Below, piece after piece: positions 16,826 to 25,758 of a stretch of 64,000 nt of DNA (within the stretch, counting starts at the first letter, position 1; each line of letters begins with the position of its first letter). The stretch is taken from the NCBI GenBank assembly GCA_050847315.1, contig CP193791.1; one strand, given 5' to 3'. Source of the DNA: Cedecea sp000277545 (GTDB taxonomy: Bacteria; Pseudomonadota; Gammaproteobacteria; Enterobacterales; Enterobacteriaceae). The translations under genes and the position numbers were made by a program. The notes under the pieces were generated by a model. It had not been told where the DNA came from. It did not search any database and was given only the letters and a program-made list of their open reading frames with translations.

Positions 16826-17809
16826 TTAGAAACCGAGTGACTGAGCGTTATCTTTGGTGACTTCGAGGATCTTGTTAAAACGGATCACTTTCTTATCCAT
16901 GTCGACATCGGCCTTGCCCAGACCGTCAATGGTCAGGTCTTTGGTCACGGCTTTGCCCTGCAGCAGCTGATCGGCCACGGTAACCAGTGCGTAACCGGCA
17001 TCTTTAGGATCCCACAGCAGCGCTTTTTTAATGTCGCCGCGCATCAGGTAAGGTGCCGCCTGGCCCGGCATGGCAATGCCGACAACCGCCAGTTTGTCCT
17101 TCGCACGTTTCTTCTGTACCGCCTGGCCCGCGCCGATTGGGCCGAGGGAGCCAAAGCCAATCACGCCCTTCATCTGTGGATACGTTTTCATCAGATCGAG
17201 CGTGGTGGAATAGGATTTGTCGATGCTCTCCGCCACCGGCAGGCGCGAAGTCACTTCGAACATATCCGGGTATTTTTCTTTCTGATATTTAATGGCGGAA
17301 TCCGCCCAGGCGTTGTGCAGCGGCACGGTCAGCGACCCGACGTAAATCGCATAGCCGCCTTTGCCACCCATGTCTTTTGCCAGCTCGTCCATGTTGGCCT
17401 GAGCATATTTTTCGCTGTCGATGGTTTCGATATCCCACTGGCCGATCTGCTGGTCAGGGGATTCATGCGTCAGCACCACGATGCCCTGATCGCGCGCTTT
17501 TTTCAGTACTGGCTCCAGTACTTTGGCATCGTTAGGCACCACAATAATGGCATTCACTTTCTTGGCGATCAGATCCTCAATCACCTTCACCTGCTGAGCC
17601 GGATCGGGCGTTGAGGCCCCGGTCTGGTAAGCGTTAACGTTGAGTTTTTTTGCCGCTTCGTTGACGCCGGTTTCCATCCGGTTAAACCATGGGATCCCGG
17701 TGACTTTCGCCACCACTGCGATTTCATACTTATCCGCCGCAACGGCCGTACCGGACAACATGCATGCAGAAATCAGGGTTGCACTGAGTAATGCGAGTTT
17801 GAATTTCAT
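16826..17809 (-). CDS. yphF: Periplasmic sugar-binding protein of ABC transporter (YphF-like)
   Basis: 327 residues, the same length I recall for E. coli YphF. A Sec signal peptide (KFKLALLSATLISACMLSGTAVAA) is cleaved after AVAA. The mature protein is a Peripla_BP_4 type I fold: GIPWFNRMETGVNEAAKKL, DPAQQVKVIEDLIAKKVNAI, VVPNDAKVLEPV, VLTHESPDQ. Related by pattern to LsrB and ribose-type binding proteins, so databases may label it an autoinducer-2 binder; the gene context argues for a sugar instead. First gene of the ABC operon, with a long AT-rich leader region. Confidence 0.88.
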   Translation of the reverse strand: MKFKLALLSATLISACMLSGTAVAADKYEIAVVAKVTGIPWFNRMETGVNEAAKKLNVNAYQTGASTPDPAQQVKVIEDLIAKKVNAIIVVPNDAKVLEPVLKKARDQGIVVLTHESPDQQIGQWDIETIDSEKYAQANMDELAKDMGGKGGYAIYVGSLTVPLHNAWADSAIKYQKEKYPDMFEVTSRLPVAESIDKSYSTTLDLMKTYPQMKGVIGFGSLGPIGAGQAVQKKRAKDKLAVVGIAMPGQAAPYLMRGDIKKALLWDPKDAGYALVTVADQLLQGKAVTKDLTIDGLGKADVDMDKKVIRFNKILEVTKDNAQSLGF

Positions 17810-18150
17810 AGGTGTACCTTTTTTATTAGGGACTGAGGCATGTCACGGAGAGGAGACTAGCAACGAAGGGAAGAGGGAATGAATCGCAGTTTTTCTAAAT
17901 GTGATGCACGCCCATTATTGTTTGTTTTTAGATCTAGTTTAGTTAAAAAATGGTTAAATATATGATGTTTTTTTAAACTGGACGGACATGGTGGTGTTAA
18001 TTAATAGTCAGTAATGAAACATATAAGCAACAATTAATAAACAATTTGCCGTTAAGGGGACGTTTTTGGCAGCAAAGAGGGCGCAAGCCAGCAAAAAAAT
18101 GTTACGAAATTGTGAGCTGAAGCGTATCAAGCAAAATGAGCGGGAAACAA
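17810..18150 (-). promoter_or_regulatory. AT-rich control region of the yphF-type ABC operon
   Basis: About 340 bp without a gene between the binding-protein gene and the yphA terminator. Much of it (17900-18060) is strongly AT-rich with repeated TTAA-containing words (TAGTTTAGTTAAA at 17935-17947, TGGTTAAAT, TTAATTAA at 17998-18005). A CRP half site TGTGATGCACGCCCAT is seen near 17900, with no good second half. It most likely holds the operon promoter and the YphH operator, but I cannot assign -10/-35 elements with confidence. Confidence 0.45.
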
Positions 18151-18177
18151 ATGAAAAAGGCCGCATTAGCGGCCTTT
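18150..18177 (-). terminator. Intrinsic terminator of yphA
   Basis: Nine-bp perfect stem aaaggccgc/gcggccttt (18156-18177) with a 4-base loop; read on the minus strand it is followed by a short T-run. It separates yphH-yphA from the ABC operon, which therefore needs its own promoter. Confidence 0.85.
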
Positions 18178-18192
18178 AAGTGAGGCAGAAAT

Positions 18193-18615
18193 TTAGCGCT
18201 TATCGACGGAAATCGCGCCAGGGCCGGTGACCGCCAGCAGCAGGAAACCACCAGCTATGCTGATGTTTTTATAGAAGTTAATCATATTAGGCATCACTGC
18301 ATCCCCGGTCATATTCCAGTAATGGTGACCGATAAGCGCCGTGCCGAGGGTATAAAACACAAACAAAATGGCCAGCGGGCGGGTAAAGAACCCGATGATC
18401 ACCAGGATAGCGGCAACAACTTCCATAAACACCGCAATCGCGGCGGCTAGCGTCGGGAGTGGGGTGCCAAGATGCTCCATATACGCCACGGTGCCGCTGA
18501 ATCCGCTGAGCTTCGGCAAGCCGAAAATAATGAACAGCAGAATCAACGCAATACGGGCAATAAGCAGGATCAGGGCACGAGATTGACCAAAATCGAAATA
18601 GCGGAGTGTGTTCAT
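18193..18615 (-). CDS. yphA: DoxX-family inner-membrane protein YphA
   Basis: 140 residues, four hydrophobic helices (about 13-33, 50-72, 75-95, 112-132), DoxX/DUF417-like. N-terminus MNTLRYFDFG and the segments FVFYTLGTALIGHHYWNMTGDA and TGPGAISVDKR agree with E. coli YphA of the same length. No biochemical function is established for YphA; DoxX relatives have been linked to redox and thiol homeostasis. Located between yphH and its own terminator, so probably transcribed with or just after the regulator gene. Confidence 0.9.
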   Translation of the reverse strand: MNTLRYFDFGQSRALILLIARIALILLFIIFGLPKLSGFSGTVAYMEHLGTPLPTLAAAIAVFMEVVAAILVIIGFFTRPLAILFVFYTLGTALIGHHYWNMTGDAVMPNMINFYKNISIAGGFLLLAVTGPGAISVDKR

Positions 18616-18745
18616 AGCGGGCTCGCCTGTAGTGGACTCAATTTAAAGTTAATACACAACTTCCGAGCCTGCCATTGCCGCTGCGCCTCTACCGCGTTGT
18701 TTGTGTTAATGAATGTTTTTATTAATGACGCCCGACGCCATCTCG

Positions 18746-19939
18746 TTATTCCATCAGCGCAGTCTCGGCATATAAATAACCAATCCCCATCACCTGCTGA
18801 GCGCGGGTGAGCTGCCCGAAGTTTATTTGCGTGGCGTGACTCTTCAGGCCATCACCGTGGTCGAACGGATTAAAACCAATGCGCTGTTTAATGGCGCTCA
18901 GCCAGTTTTCGCCAAACTCGCAGCTGCGGCCATAGAACCAGATCTGGTTAATGTTGAGAGTATTAAGGAAGTTATACAGGCTAAGCCCAATCGCATTGGC
19001 CGAATCTTCTACCCAGCGGGCGACCCTTTCATCCCCGGCATGCAGCGCCTGAACCAGCTGCCGGGAAGTGAGCTTTTCCGGATCGTGCTGCTGCGCCTCA
19101 GGGTGCGTTTTGAGCCAGATACGGGCCTGTTTTTTCAGCGCGCTGAGCGAAGCCACGGTTTCCAGGCAGCCATAGCGCCCGCAGTCGCAGGCCATGCCGT
19201 CCGGGTTAACTATGGTGTGGCCAATTTGCCCGCTGCCGTACAGATTGCCGCGATAGATTTGCCCGTTGATCACAAACGAAGAGCCGATGCCGTAATCCAC
19301 GTTAAGCACGCAGAAATCTTCCCGGTTGCCGTTGTTTTGCCACTTTTCTGCCAGGGCCAGCATCACGCAGTCGTTATCCAGCCTGACTTCGACGTTCAGC
19401 TTCTCTTCCAGCAGGTATTTAATTTCCACTGCCTCCCTCCAGGGAGCTTGCGGCATAGTTTGTGACACGCCGGTCACCGGATCTACCTGTCCGTGTATGC
19501 CCAGCGCGAGATTGATCGTTTTTTTCGGCCAGCTTTTTCGCTGTTGCTGCCAGATTGCTTCGATGGCCGACAGCAGTATCTGGGGAGAAGGGGCCACAAT
19601 AGCGCGGCGCTCAAAGTCGGCTATAGGCGAAAGCTGGGCGTTGCACAGCTGGCTCTCGATGCTGGTGGGGGTGACGTTCATGCAGAGGATGTAATTCCCC
19701 TCCGGCGGGATCTGGTAGCTGCCGCTGTTCAGCCCCCGGCTGCTGAGGTTTTCGCTGGAGTGGCTAAGTTTGCCCTCATCGACCAGTTCCTCAAGGATGT
19801 TGCTGACGGCCGGAATGGACAGCCCGGTGTAGCGGGCAAACTGCGATTTACTCAGCTGCTTGTGTCGCCATACCAGCGTCATCAGCGTTTGTCGGTTGAG
19901 CTGACGTACCCGCTGATTATTGAAACCTGACTGCTGCAT
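18746..19939 (-). CDS. yphH: ROK-family transcriptional repressor YphH
   Basis: 397 residues, as in E. coli YphH. An N-terminal winged helix (about 10-65; LNRQTLMTLVWRHKQLSKSQ and SIPAVSNILEELVDEGKL) precedes a ROK sugar-kinase-like domain with VLNVDYGIGSSFVINGQIY and the zinc motif CDCGRYGCLE. The ROK ExGH motif reads GSGQIGH, with Gln in place of the usual Glu. By family (NagC, Mlc, XylR) it should bind a sugar or sugar phosphate and release its operators. It is divergent from yphG and sits beside the ABC operon, so it probably controls both. Confidence 0.88.
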   Translation of the reverse strand: MQQSGFNNQRVRQLNRQTLMTLVWRHKQLSKSQFARYTGLSIPAVSNILEELVDEGKLSHSSENLSSRGLNSGSYQIPPEGNYILCMNVTPTSIESQLCNAQLSPIADFERRAIVAPSPQILLSAIEAIWQQQRKSWPKKTINLALGIHGQVDPVTGVSQTMPQAPWREAVEIKYLLEEKLNVEVRLDNDCVMLALAEKWQNNGNREDFCVLNVDYGIGSSFVINGQIYRGNLYGSGQIGHTIVNPDGMACDCGRYGCLETVASLSALKKQARIWLKTHPEAQQHDPEKLTSRQLVQALHAGDERVARWVEDSANAIGLSLYNFLNTLNINQIWFYGRSCEFGENWLSAIKQRIGFNPFDHGDGLKSHATQINFGQLTRAQQVMGIGYLYAETALME

Positions 19940-20055
19940 GTTTACTAAACCTCATTAACTGTATTGCGTGAGCATTGAGCGATTAAATCATAATCAGCTG
20001 CTCCAGACTGTTGGCAATCCCCCATTCACTGTTATTTGTTTACTGGAGAGTTGCT
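19940..20055. promoter_or_regulatory. yphH-yphG divergent control region with two inverted repeats
   Basis: The 116-bp interval contains GTTTACTAAAC (19940-19950), a perfect 5-1-5 inverted repeat next to the yphH start, and GATTAAATCATAATC (19981-19995), a perfect 5-5-5 inverted repeat mid-way. Either could be an operator for YphH, but no YphH site is known to me. AGGTTTAG beside the first repeat also contains the yphH ribosome site. Confidence 0.4.
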
Positions 20056-23000
20056 ATGTACGGAGCCGTTAAAGTCTGGCAGGAAACGATCTCACTCCCT
20101 ACCTGGACCACCGGAGCAGAGGATCCCAACCCGATGTTCCTGGAAAATCGTGTCTATCAGGGATCTTCCGGTGCGGTTTACCCCTATGGCGTCATAGACA
20201 CCCTGACCGGTAAACGTGAAATGCGTGAGTATCAGGCGGTTTGGCTGGAGAACGATTTCATTCGCGTCATGCTGCTGCCGGAGCTGGGCGGGCGTATTCA
20301 CCGAGCCTGGGACAAAGTGATGGGGCGCGATTTCGTGTACTACAACGAAGTGGTCAAACCCGCGCTGGTGGGCCTGATTGGGCCGTGGATCTCCGGTGGG
20401 ATCGAATTCAACTGGCCTCAGCACCACCGCCCGACCACTTTTCTGCCGGTAGACGTGACCTTCCAGCAGCACGAAAGTGGGGCGCAAACCGTCTGGCTGG
20501 GGGAAGTGGAGCCGATGCGCGGCCTGCAGGTGATGACCGGGTTTACGCTTTACCCGGAAAAAGCGCTGATTGAAATTACCGGCAAAGTCTTTAACGGCAA
20601 CGCCACGCCGCGCCACTTCCTGTGGTGGGCTAATCCGGCGGTGAAGGGCGGTGACGACCATCAGAGCGTATTCCCGCCGGACGTGACCGCGGTGTTTGAC
20701 CACGGCAAACGCGACGTTTCCGCCTTCCCGATTGCCCACGGCACCTACTACAAAGTGGATTACTCCGCGGGCGTGGATATCTCGCGCTACAAAAACATCC
20801 CGGTGCCAACCTCTTACATGGCCGATAAGTCGAATTACGATTTTGTTGGGGCCTACCACCACGGCGAACAGGGCGGTCTGCTGCACATTGCCGATCACCA
20901 TGTATCGCCGGGCAAAAAGCAGTGGACCTGGGGCAACTGCGACTTTGGCCTGGCCTGGGATCGCAATCTGACCGACACCAACGGCCCGTACATCGAGCTG
21001 ATGACAGGCGTGTTCACCGACAACCAACCGGACTTTACCTGGCTGGCGCCATTTGAAGAAAAAGTGTTTGTGCAAAACTTCCTGCCTTACAGCAAGCTGG
21101 GGACGCTGCAAAACGCCAGCACCGATGCGGCCATCAAGCTTGAGCGTGAGCAGGGCAGGCTGGAACTCGGCGTCTACGCCATTTCCCCGCTGGAAGCGGT
21201 GACGCTGCGTCTTGAAAGCGACGGCGTAGTCCTGTGGCAAACGCCGCTCAGCCTGAAACCGGCGGAAGCCTGGCTGCATCAACTGACGGATGACTGGCCG
21301 CAGCGGCTGACGCTGAGCTTACTCAACGCGCAAGGCGAAGTGGTGCTCAGCTACCTGGAACACATCGCGGAAGAGCTGCCTCTGCCGCAGGCGGCGCAGG
21401 CCCCGGCTAAGCCTGAACAGATCGCTAACTGCGACGAGCTTTATTTCATTGGCCAGCATCTGGAGCAGTATCTGCACGCCAGCCGGTCAGCCTTCGACTA
21501 CTACCGGCGAGCGCTGGACATTGATCCGCTCGATTCCCGCTGTAACGTCGCCCTGGGCACGCTCGAATTCAACCGGGGCAACTGGCGAAAAGCCAAAGAG
21601 CACGCCGACGCGGCGCTGCAGCGCGCCCACCGCCTGAACAAAAACCCGCAAAATGGCGATGCCAGCCAGCTTCTCGGCTCGGCGAAAGAGCGCCTGGGCG
21701 ACTACGACGGCGCCTTCGATGCTTACTACAAGGCCAGCTGGAGCGGCAACTGCCGGGATGCGGCATTTTATGCCCTGGCCCGTCTGGCAATGCGCAAAGG
21801 GGAGACGGCTCGCGCATTAGCGCTGGTGTCCCAAAGCCTGCAGTTCAACGCCTCGAATAACCTCGCAATGGGGCTGAAAGCGCTGGCGCTGTCTCAGCAA
21901 GGAGAAAAAGCGACGGCGCTGGCGTGGATTGAGCAGCAGCTTGCCGTCTGGCCGCTGAGTTATGCCCTGCATTATGCCCGCTGGGCGATAACCCAGAGTG
22001 AAGGTGACAAGCAAAAGCTGCGGCAGGTGACCGGCCAGCGCGGCACTAACGCCAGCGTTTTGGCCGGCTGGCTGATGAGCTTTGGGGCAGAACATGCCGC
22101 ACGTGAACTGCTCACCGTGCTGAATGCCCAGGAAACGATGCCGCTGCTGTGGCAGGCCTCGCTGGAATCCGATCCACAGCGCCAGCAAAACTATCTCGTG
22201 CAGGCTCGGGAGCAGTTTACCGCCCGGGTTCGCTTCCCTAACACGCTGGATGAAGTGCAAATGCTGATGCGCCTCCCGCAGGATGGTTTTGCGCAGTATC
22301 TGCTGGGCTGCTTCTGGTACAGCAAACGTCGCTATGCAGAGGCGCTAACCTGCTGGGCATTCTGCGCTGAACAGATGCCTGAGTTTGCCTCCGTGCAGCG
22401 CGTGCTGGCGATTCATGCCTGGAACAAAGAGCAGGACGTTCAGCGAGCTGAAACGCTGCTGCAGCGTGCCGTTGATCTCGAACCTGATAATGCGCGCTTC
22501 CTGTTTGAACTCGACTTCCTGCTGAAGCTGAATGGCCGCGCACCAGAGGAGCGTCTTACCCGTCTGGAGGCGAAGCGTGACGTTGCGCTAAAACGTGACG
22601 ATCTCACTGCCGAGCTGCTGAGCCTGTGGAACCAGCATGGCAAGCAGGAAGCTGCCGCGAAGGTGCTGGCTGAACGCAAGTTCCACCCGTGGGAAGGCGG
22701 CGAGGGCAAAGTGACGGGGCAGTACATTATCAGCCAACAGCGGCTTGCCCTGGCCAGTATGTCTGCCGGCCATTACGGCCAGGCGGAGGAGCTGCTGCAA
22801 CAGGCGCTGAGCTACCCGGAAAACCTCGGCGAAGGCCGTCTGGTCGGGCAAACCGACAACGATATCTGGTATCTGCTTGGGTGCTGTGCGCAGCTCCTGC
22901 AGCGTCACGAACGGGGGAAATCTTACTTCCAGCAGGCGTTGAAGGGCGGGAGTTCCCTGGCGGCCGGGCGCTACTACAACGACCAGCCCGTGGACTACCT

Positions 23001-23328
23001 CTTCTATCAGGCTATGGCCCTCAAACAGCTGGGTGAGCTTGAGGCGGCCCATCAGCAATTCAAAGCCTTTGTTGACTGGGCGCAGGCGCACCGTGCCGAC
23101 GGGGTTGAGGCCGATTTCTTCGCCGTTTCCCTGCCGGACCTGATTGCGCTCAACGGCGACCCGCGGAAACAACATCAGCAGCATTGCCTGTTTGTGGAGG
23201 CGCTTGGATGGCTCGGCCTGGGGGATATCGCCGCCTTCAACCAGCGGGTGGAAGCCCTGCTGACCCTTAACCCGGCCCATGACAAGGCGCATCTGCTGCG
23301 TCAGGCCCTTAGCACCGGCGTACTTTAA
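20056..23328 (+). CDS. yphG: YphG, DUF5107 and tetratricopeptide-repeat protein
   Basis: 1090-residue cytosolic protein (no signal peptide), close to the E. coli YphG length. Residues about 1-370 form the DUF5107 domain, with GGRIHRAWDKVMGRDFVYYN, ISGGIEFNWPQHHRP and PGKKQWTWGNCDFG. DUF5107 resembles the beta-supersandwich of sugar mutarotases. From about 440 on there are repeated TPR-like helical units (for example ALDIDPLDSRCNVALGTLEF, YFQQALKGG), with the conserved KFHPWEGGEGKVTGQY. Start 20056 follows GGAGAG; a longer frame from 20011 overlaps the promoter region. Followed by a sugar transporter and a mutarotase gene. Function unknown; a sugar-handling role is inference. Confidence 0.9.
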   Translation: MYGAVKVWQETISLPTWTTGAEDPNPMFLENRVYQGSSGAVYPYGVIDTLTGKREMREYQAVWLENDFIRVMLLPELGGRIHRAWDKVMGRDFVYYNEVVKPALVGLIGPWISGGIEFNWPQHHRPTTFLPVDVTFQQHESGAQTVWLGEVEPMRGLQVMTGFTLYPEKALIEITGKVFNGNATPRHFLWWANPAVKGGDDHQSVFPPDVTAVFDHGKRDVSAFPIAHGTYYKVDYSAGVDISRYKNIPVPTSYMADKSNYDFVGAYHHGEQGGLLHIADHHVSPGKKQWTWGNCDFGLAWDRNLTDTNGPYIELMTGVFTDNQPDFTWLAPFEEKVFVQNFLPYSKLGTLQNASTDAAIKLEREQGRLELGVYAISPLEAVTLRLESDGVVLWQTPLSLKPAEAWLHQLTDDWPQRLTLSLLNAQGEVVLSYLEHIAEELPLPQAAQAPAKPEQIANCDELYFIGQHLEQYLHASRSAFDYYRRALDIDPLDSRCNVALGTLEFNRGNWRKAKEHADAALQRAHRLNKNPQNGDASQLLGSAKERLGDYDGAFDAYYKASWSGNCRDAAFYALARLAMRKGETARALALVSQSLQFNASNNLAMGLKALALSQQGEKATALAWIEQQLAVWPLSYALHYARWAITQSEGDKQKLRQVTGQRGTNASVLAGWLMSFGAEHAARELLTVLNAQETMPLLWQASLESDPQRQQNYLVQAREQFTARVRFPNTLDEVQMLMRLPQDGFAQYLLGCFWYSKRRYAEALTCWAFCAEQMPEFASVQRVLAIHAWNKEQDVQRAETLLQRAVDLEPDNARFLFELDFLLKLNGRAPEERLTRLEAKRDVALKRDDLTAELLSLWNQHGKQEAAAKVLAERKFHPWEGGEGKVTGQYIISQQRLALASMSAGHYGQAEELLQQALSYPENLGEGRLVGQTDNDIWYLLGCCAQLLQRHERGKSYFQQALKGGSSLAAGRYYNDQPVDYLFYQAMALKQLGELEAAHQQFKAFVDWAQAHRADGVEADFFAVSLPDLIALNGDPRKQHQQHCLFVEALGWLGLGDIAAFNQRVEALLTLNPAHDKAHLLRQALSTGVL

Positions 23329-23394
23329 CAATAACTGGCGGGCGACGATGAGCGCCCGCTCCCTTACCCTACAAATACAAGATGAGGATCGACC

Positions 23395-24834
23395 ATGGAA
23401 AGTGTGCAATCGCAACTACGCATGGGTTACGTCTGGACCATCTGTCTGGTGGCCGCCTGTGGTGGGCTGTTGTTTGGTTATGACTGGGTGGTTATCGGCG
23501 GGGCAAAACCGTTCTACGAAGCCTATTTTTCTATTACCGACCCGGCCGTTTCCGGGTGGGCAATGAGCTCTGCCCTGGTGGGATGTATTCTTGGGGCGAT
23601 ACTCTCCGGCTGGTGTGCCGACAAGTTTGGCCGCAAAATCCCCCTTATTCTTGCCGCAATTATGTTTACCGCGTCTGCCTGGGGCACCGCAGTGGCAAGT
23701 CACTTCGATATGTTTGTTCTCTGGCGCATTGTCGGCGGGGTGGGGATTGGCCTCGCTTCGGCGCTTAGTCCGATGTATATCGCAGAAATCAGCCCGGCGG
23801 CACAGCGCGGGCGCTTTGTGGCGGTCAACCAGCTCACCATTGTGGTTGGGGTGCTGGCGGCGCAGCTGATTAACCTGATGATTGCCGAGCCGGTTGCCAG
23901 CCAGGCAACGATGCAGGAAATCAGCGCCAGCTGGAACGGGCAGGTGGGCTGGCGCTGGATGTTTGGCTTTGAAGCCTTCCCGGCGGTGGTCTTTTTGATC
24001 CTGATGTTTTTTGTGCCTGAGTCACCTCGCTGGCTGGTGCGCGCCGGGAAAAACGAACGCGCTCACCAAATGCTGAGCCGCATCGGCAGTAAAGCCTATG
24101 CCGATGCAACGCTGAAAGATATTCAGGAAACGTTAAGCAAGGACACACAAAAAGTGTCGTGGTCCGCGCTTTGGGCACCGAAGGTTCGCCCGATCATCGT
24201 GATTGGTATGGTGCTGGCGGTGTTCCAGCAGTGGTGCGGGATTAACGTTATCTTCAACTATGCGCAGGAGATTTTTGCCTCCGCCGGGTTCGACATTAAC
24301 AGCACGCTGAAATCGATTGTTGCGACCGGCCTGATTAACCTGGTGTTCACCCTCGCCGCGTTGCCGCTGGTGGACAAAATTGGCCGCCGCAAATTGATGC
24401 TGTTTGGTGCCGCTGGGCTGACAATTATCTATGCGCTGATTGGTGCCGCCTACGGCCTGGGTATTCTGGGGCTGCCGGTCCTGATTCTGGTGCTGGCCGC
24501 CATCGCCACCTATGCGCTGACGCTGGCCCCGGTAACGTGGGTGCTGTTGGCGGAAATCTTCCCGAACCGCGTTCGCGGCCTCGCGATGTCGCTGGGGACA
24601 TTAGCGCTGTGGGTCGCCTGCTTCCTGCTGACTTACACTTTCCCTCTGCTGAATGCAGGCCTGGGCGCATCCGGCAGCTTCCTGCTGTACGGCGTTATCT
24701 GTGCCGCTGGCTTTATCTACGTGCGCCGCTTCGTGCCGGAAACCAAAGGCGTGAGCCTCGAAGCGCTGGAGCAGCAGCTGGCTGAAGGCCGCGTGAATGC
24801 TTCTCCCGCGCGGGCCGCAAAGGCGCTACGCTAA
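23395..24834 (+). CDS. Sugar-porter MFS transporter (XylE-like)
   Basis: 479 residues, 12 predicted membrane helices. Sugar-porter signatures are present: GGLLFGYDWVVIGG in helix 1, DKFGRKIP after helix 2, PESPRWLVRAGK before the central loop, FQQWCGINVIFNYA in helix 7, DKIGRRKL and VPETKG at the end. These match proton-coupled sugar symporters such as XylE/GalP. It lies 66 bp after yphG and overlaps the epimerase start by one base (TAATG). It offers a second uptake route beside the ABC system; E. coli yph lacks it. The sugar is unknown. Confidence 0.9.
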   Translation: MESVQSQLRMGYVWTICLVAACGGLLFGYDWVVIGGAKPFYEAYFSITDPAVSGWAMSSALVGCILGAILSGWCADKFGRKIPLILAAIMFTASAWGTAVASHFDMFVLWRIVGGVGIGLASALSPMYIAEISPAAQRGRFVAVNQLTIVVGVLAAQLINLMIAEPVASQATMQEISASWNGQVGWRWMFGFEAFPAVVFLILMFFVPESPRWLVRAGKNERAHQMLSRIGSKAYADATLKDIQETLSKDTQKVSWSALWAPKVRPIIVIGMVLAVFQQWCGINVIFNYAQEIFASAGFDINSTLKSIVATGLINLVFTLAALPLVDKIGRRKLMLFGAAGLTIIYALIGAAYGLGILGLPVLILVLAAIATYALTLAPVTWVLLAEIFPNRVRGLAMSLGTLALWVACFLLTYTFPLLNAGLGASGSFLLYGVICAAGFIYVRRFVPETKGVSLEALEQQLAEGRVNASPARAAKALR

Positions 24835-25655
24835 TGGACACTCTGCACCTGCAAAATGATTTTCTTAGTTTGACTGTTGCCCCGCAGGGGGCCTCAGTTC
24901 TCAGCTTTGAATCTCTCAGGCACGGGAAACCGATTTTTCATCCGGCGAACCCGGCGCTGTTTCCAATGCTGCCGCTGGCTAATCGGGTGGCCGGGAACGC
25001 TTTCCATCTGCACGGCGAGCGAATCCAGCTGCCAGACAGCCTCGTCGATGAGCACTTTTTCCTGCACGGGGATGGTTGGCAAAAGCTTTGGCACGTTGAG
25101 CAGTACGAAGCTGAGTCTGTCACCTTGAGCCTGTGCAGCCAGTATCCCTGCGGTTTTCACTATCTGGCAAATCTGACTTACCGCCTGGCAGGCAACAGGC
25201 TGTTCACCCGGCTTGAGCTGAAGCACACTGGCGAGAAGCCGATGATATACGGGCTGGGTTTGCATCCTTATTTTGCGCTGGAGCCAGCCAGCCAGGTGCA
25301 GTTTTCCGCCAGCGGCTACTGGCCCGAAGGCGAGCAGCACCTGCCTTTGGCCTGGGAAGGGACGTTCACCCCGCAGGCAGATTTTTCCCGTGCAAAAACG
25401 CCGGAGAACAAGTGGCTTAACGTGGGGTATTCCGGCTGGAGCGGCAGGGCGGTTATTACCCACTCGGAGATGAGCATTTGTCTGCGTAGCCCGGCGGCCT
25501 GTTTGATGGTATTCAGCATGGGGAACCAGCCGTTTATCTGTCTTGAACCGCAAACGCATCCGGTCAACGCGCACAACCAGGCGGGGATGCCGGGTTTAGT
25601 CATGCTGGAGACGGGCCAGGCCACGCATCTGGAGATGGAGATTGAGGTGAGCTAA
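24834..25655 (+). CDS. yphB: Aldose 1-epimerase-like mutarotase (YphB counterpart)
   Basis: 273-residue galactose-mutarotase fold protein. The likely catalytic residues are visible: His in FFLHGDGWQ, His in YGLGLHPYF, and Glu in PFICLEPQTHPVNA. It interconverts anomers of an aldose, usually to feed a kinase. Translation is coupled to the sugar-porter gene by a 1-base overlap. It is the positional counterpart of yphB of E. coli but divergent in sequence, so the symbol is a synteny-based choice. After it, 104 bp separate it from hcaT. Confidence 0.78.
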   Translation: MDTLHLQNDFLSLTVAPQGASVLSFESLRHGKPIFHPANPALFPMLPLANRVAGNAFHLHGERIQLPDSLVDEHFFLHGDGWQKLWHVEQYEAESVTLSLCSQYPCGFHYLANLTYRLAGNRLFTRLELKHTGEKPMIYGLGLHPYFALEPASQVQFSASGYWPEGEQHLPLAWEGTFTPQADFSRAKTPENKWLNVGYSGWSGRAVITHSEMSICLRSPAACLMVFSMGNQPFICLEPQTHPVNAHNQAGMPGLVMLETGQATHLEMEIEVS

Positions 25656-25758
25656 CGCGCAATAGCCATTATTTTGATGTGTGTTATTGCGCTGTTAATG
25701 TTTGCTTGCATGCCAGCCGGCTATCCCCGACACTATCGCCTCCAAAACGGGAGGGATC

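Noticed and set aside
16826..17809. Binding protein considered as an autoinducer-2 (LsrB) receptor
   Set aside because: Similarity is at the level of the wider family; no lsrK, lsrF, lsrG or lsrR is nearby and synteny points to YphF.
17896..17915. AAATGTGATGCACGCCCATT considered as a CRP site before the yphF-type gene
   Set aside because: Only the left half matches; the right half lacks TCACA, so it is left as a half site inside the control-region entry.
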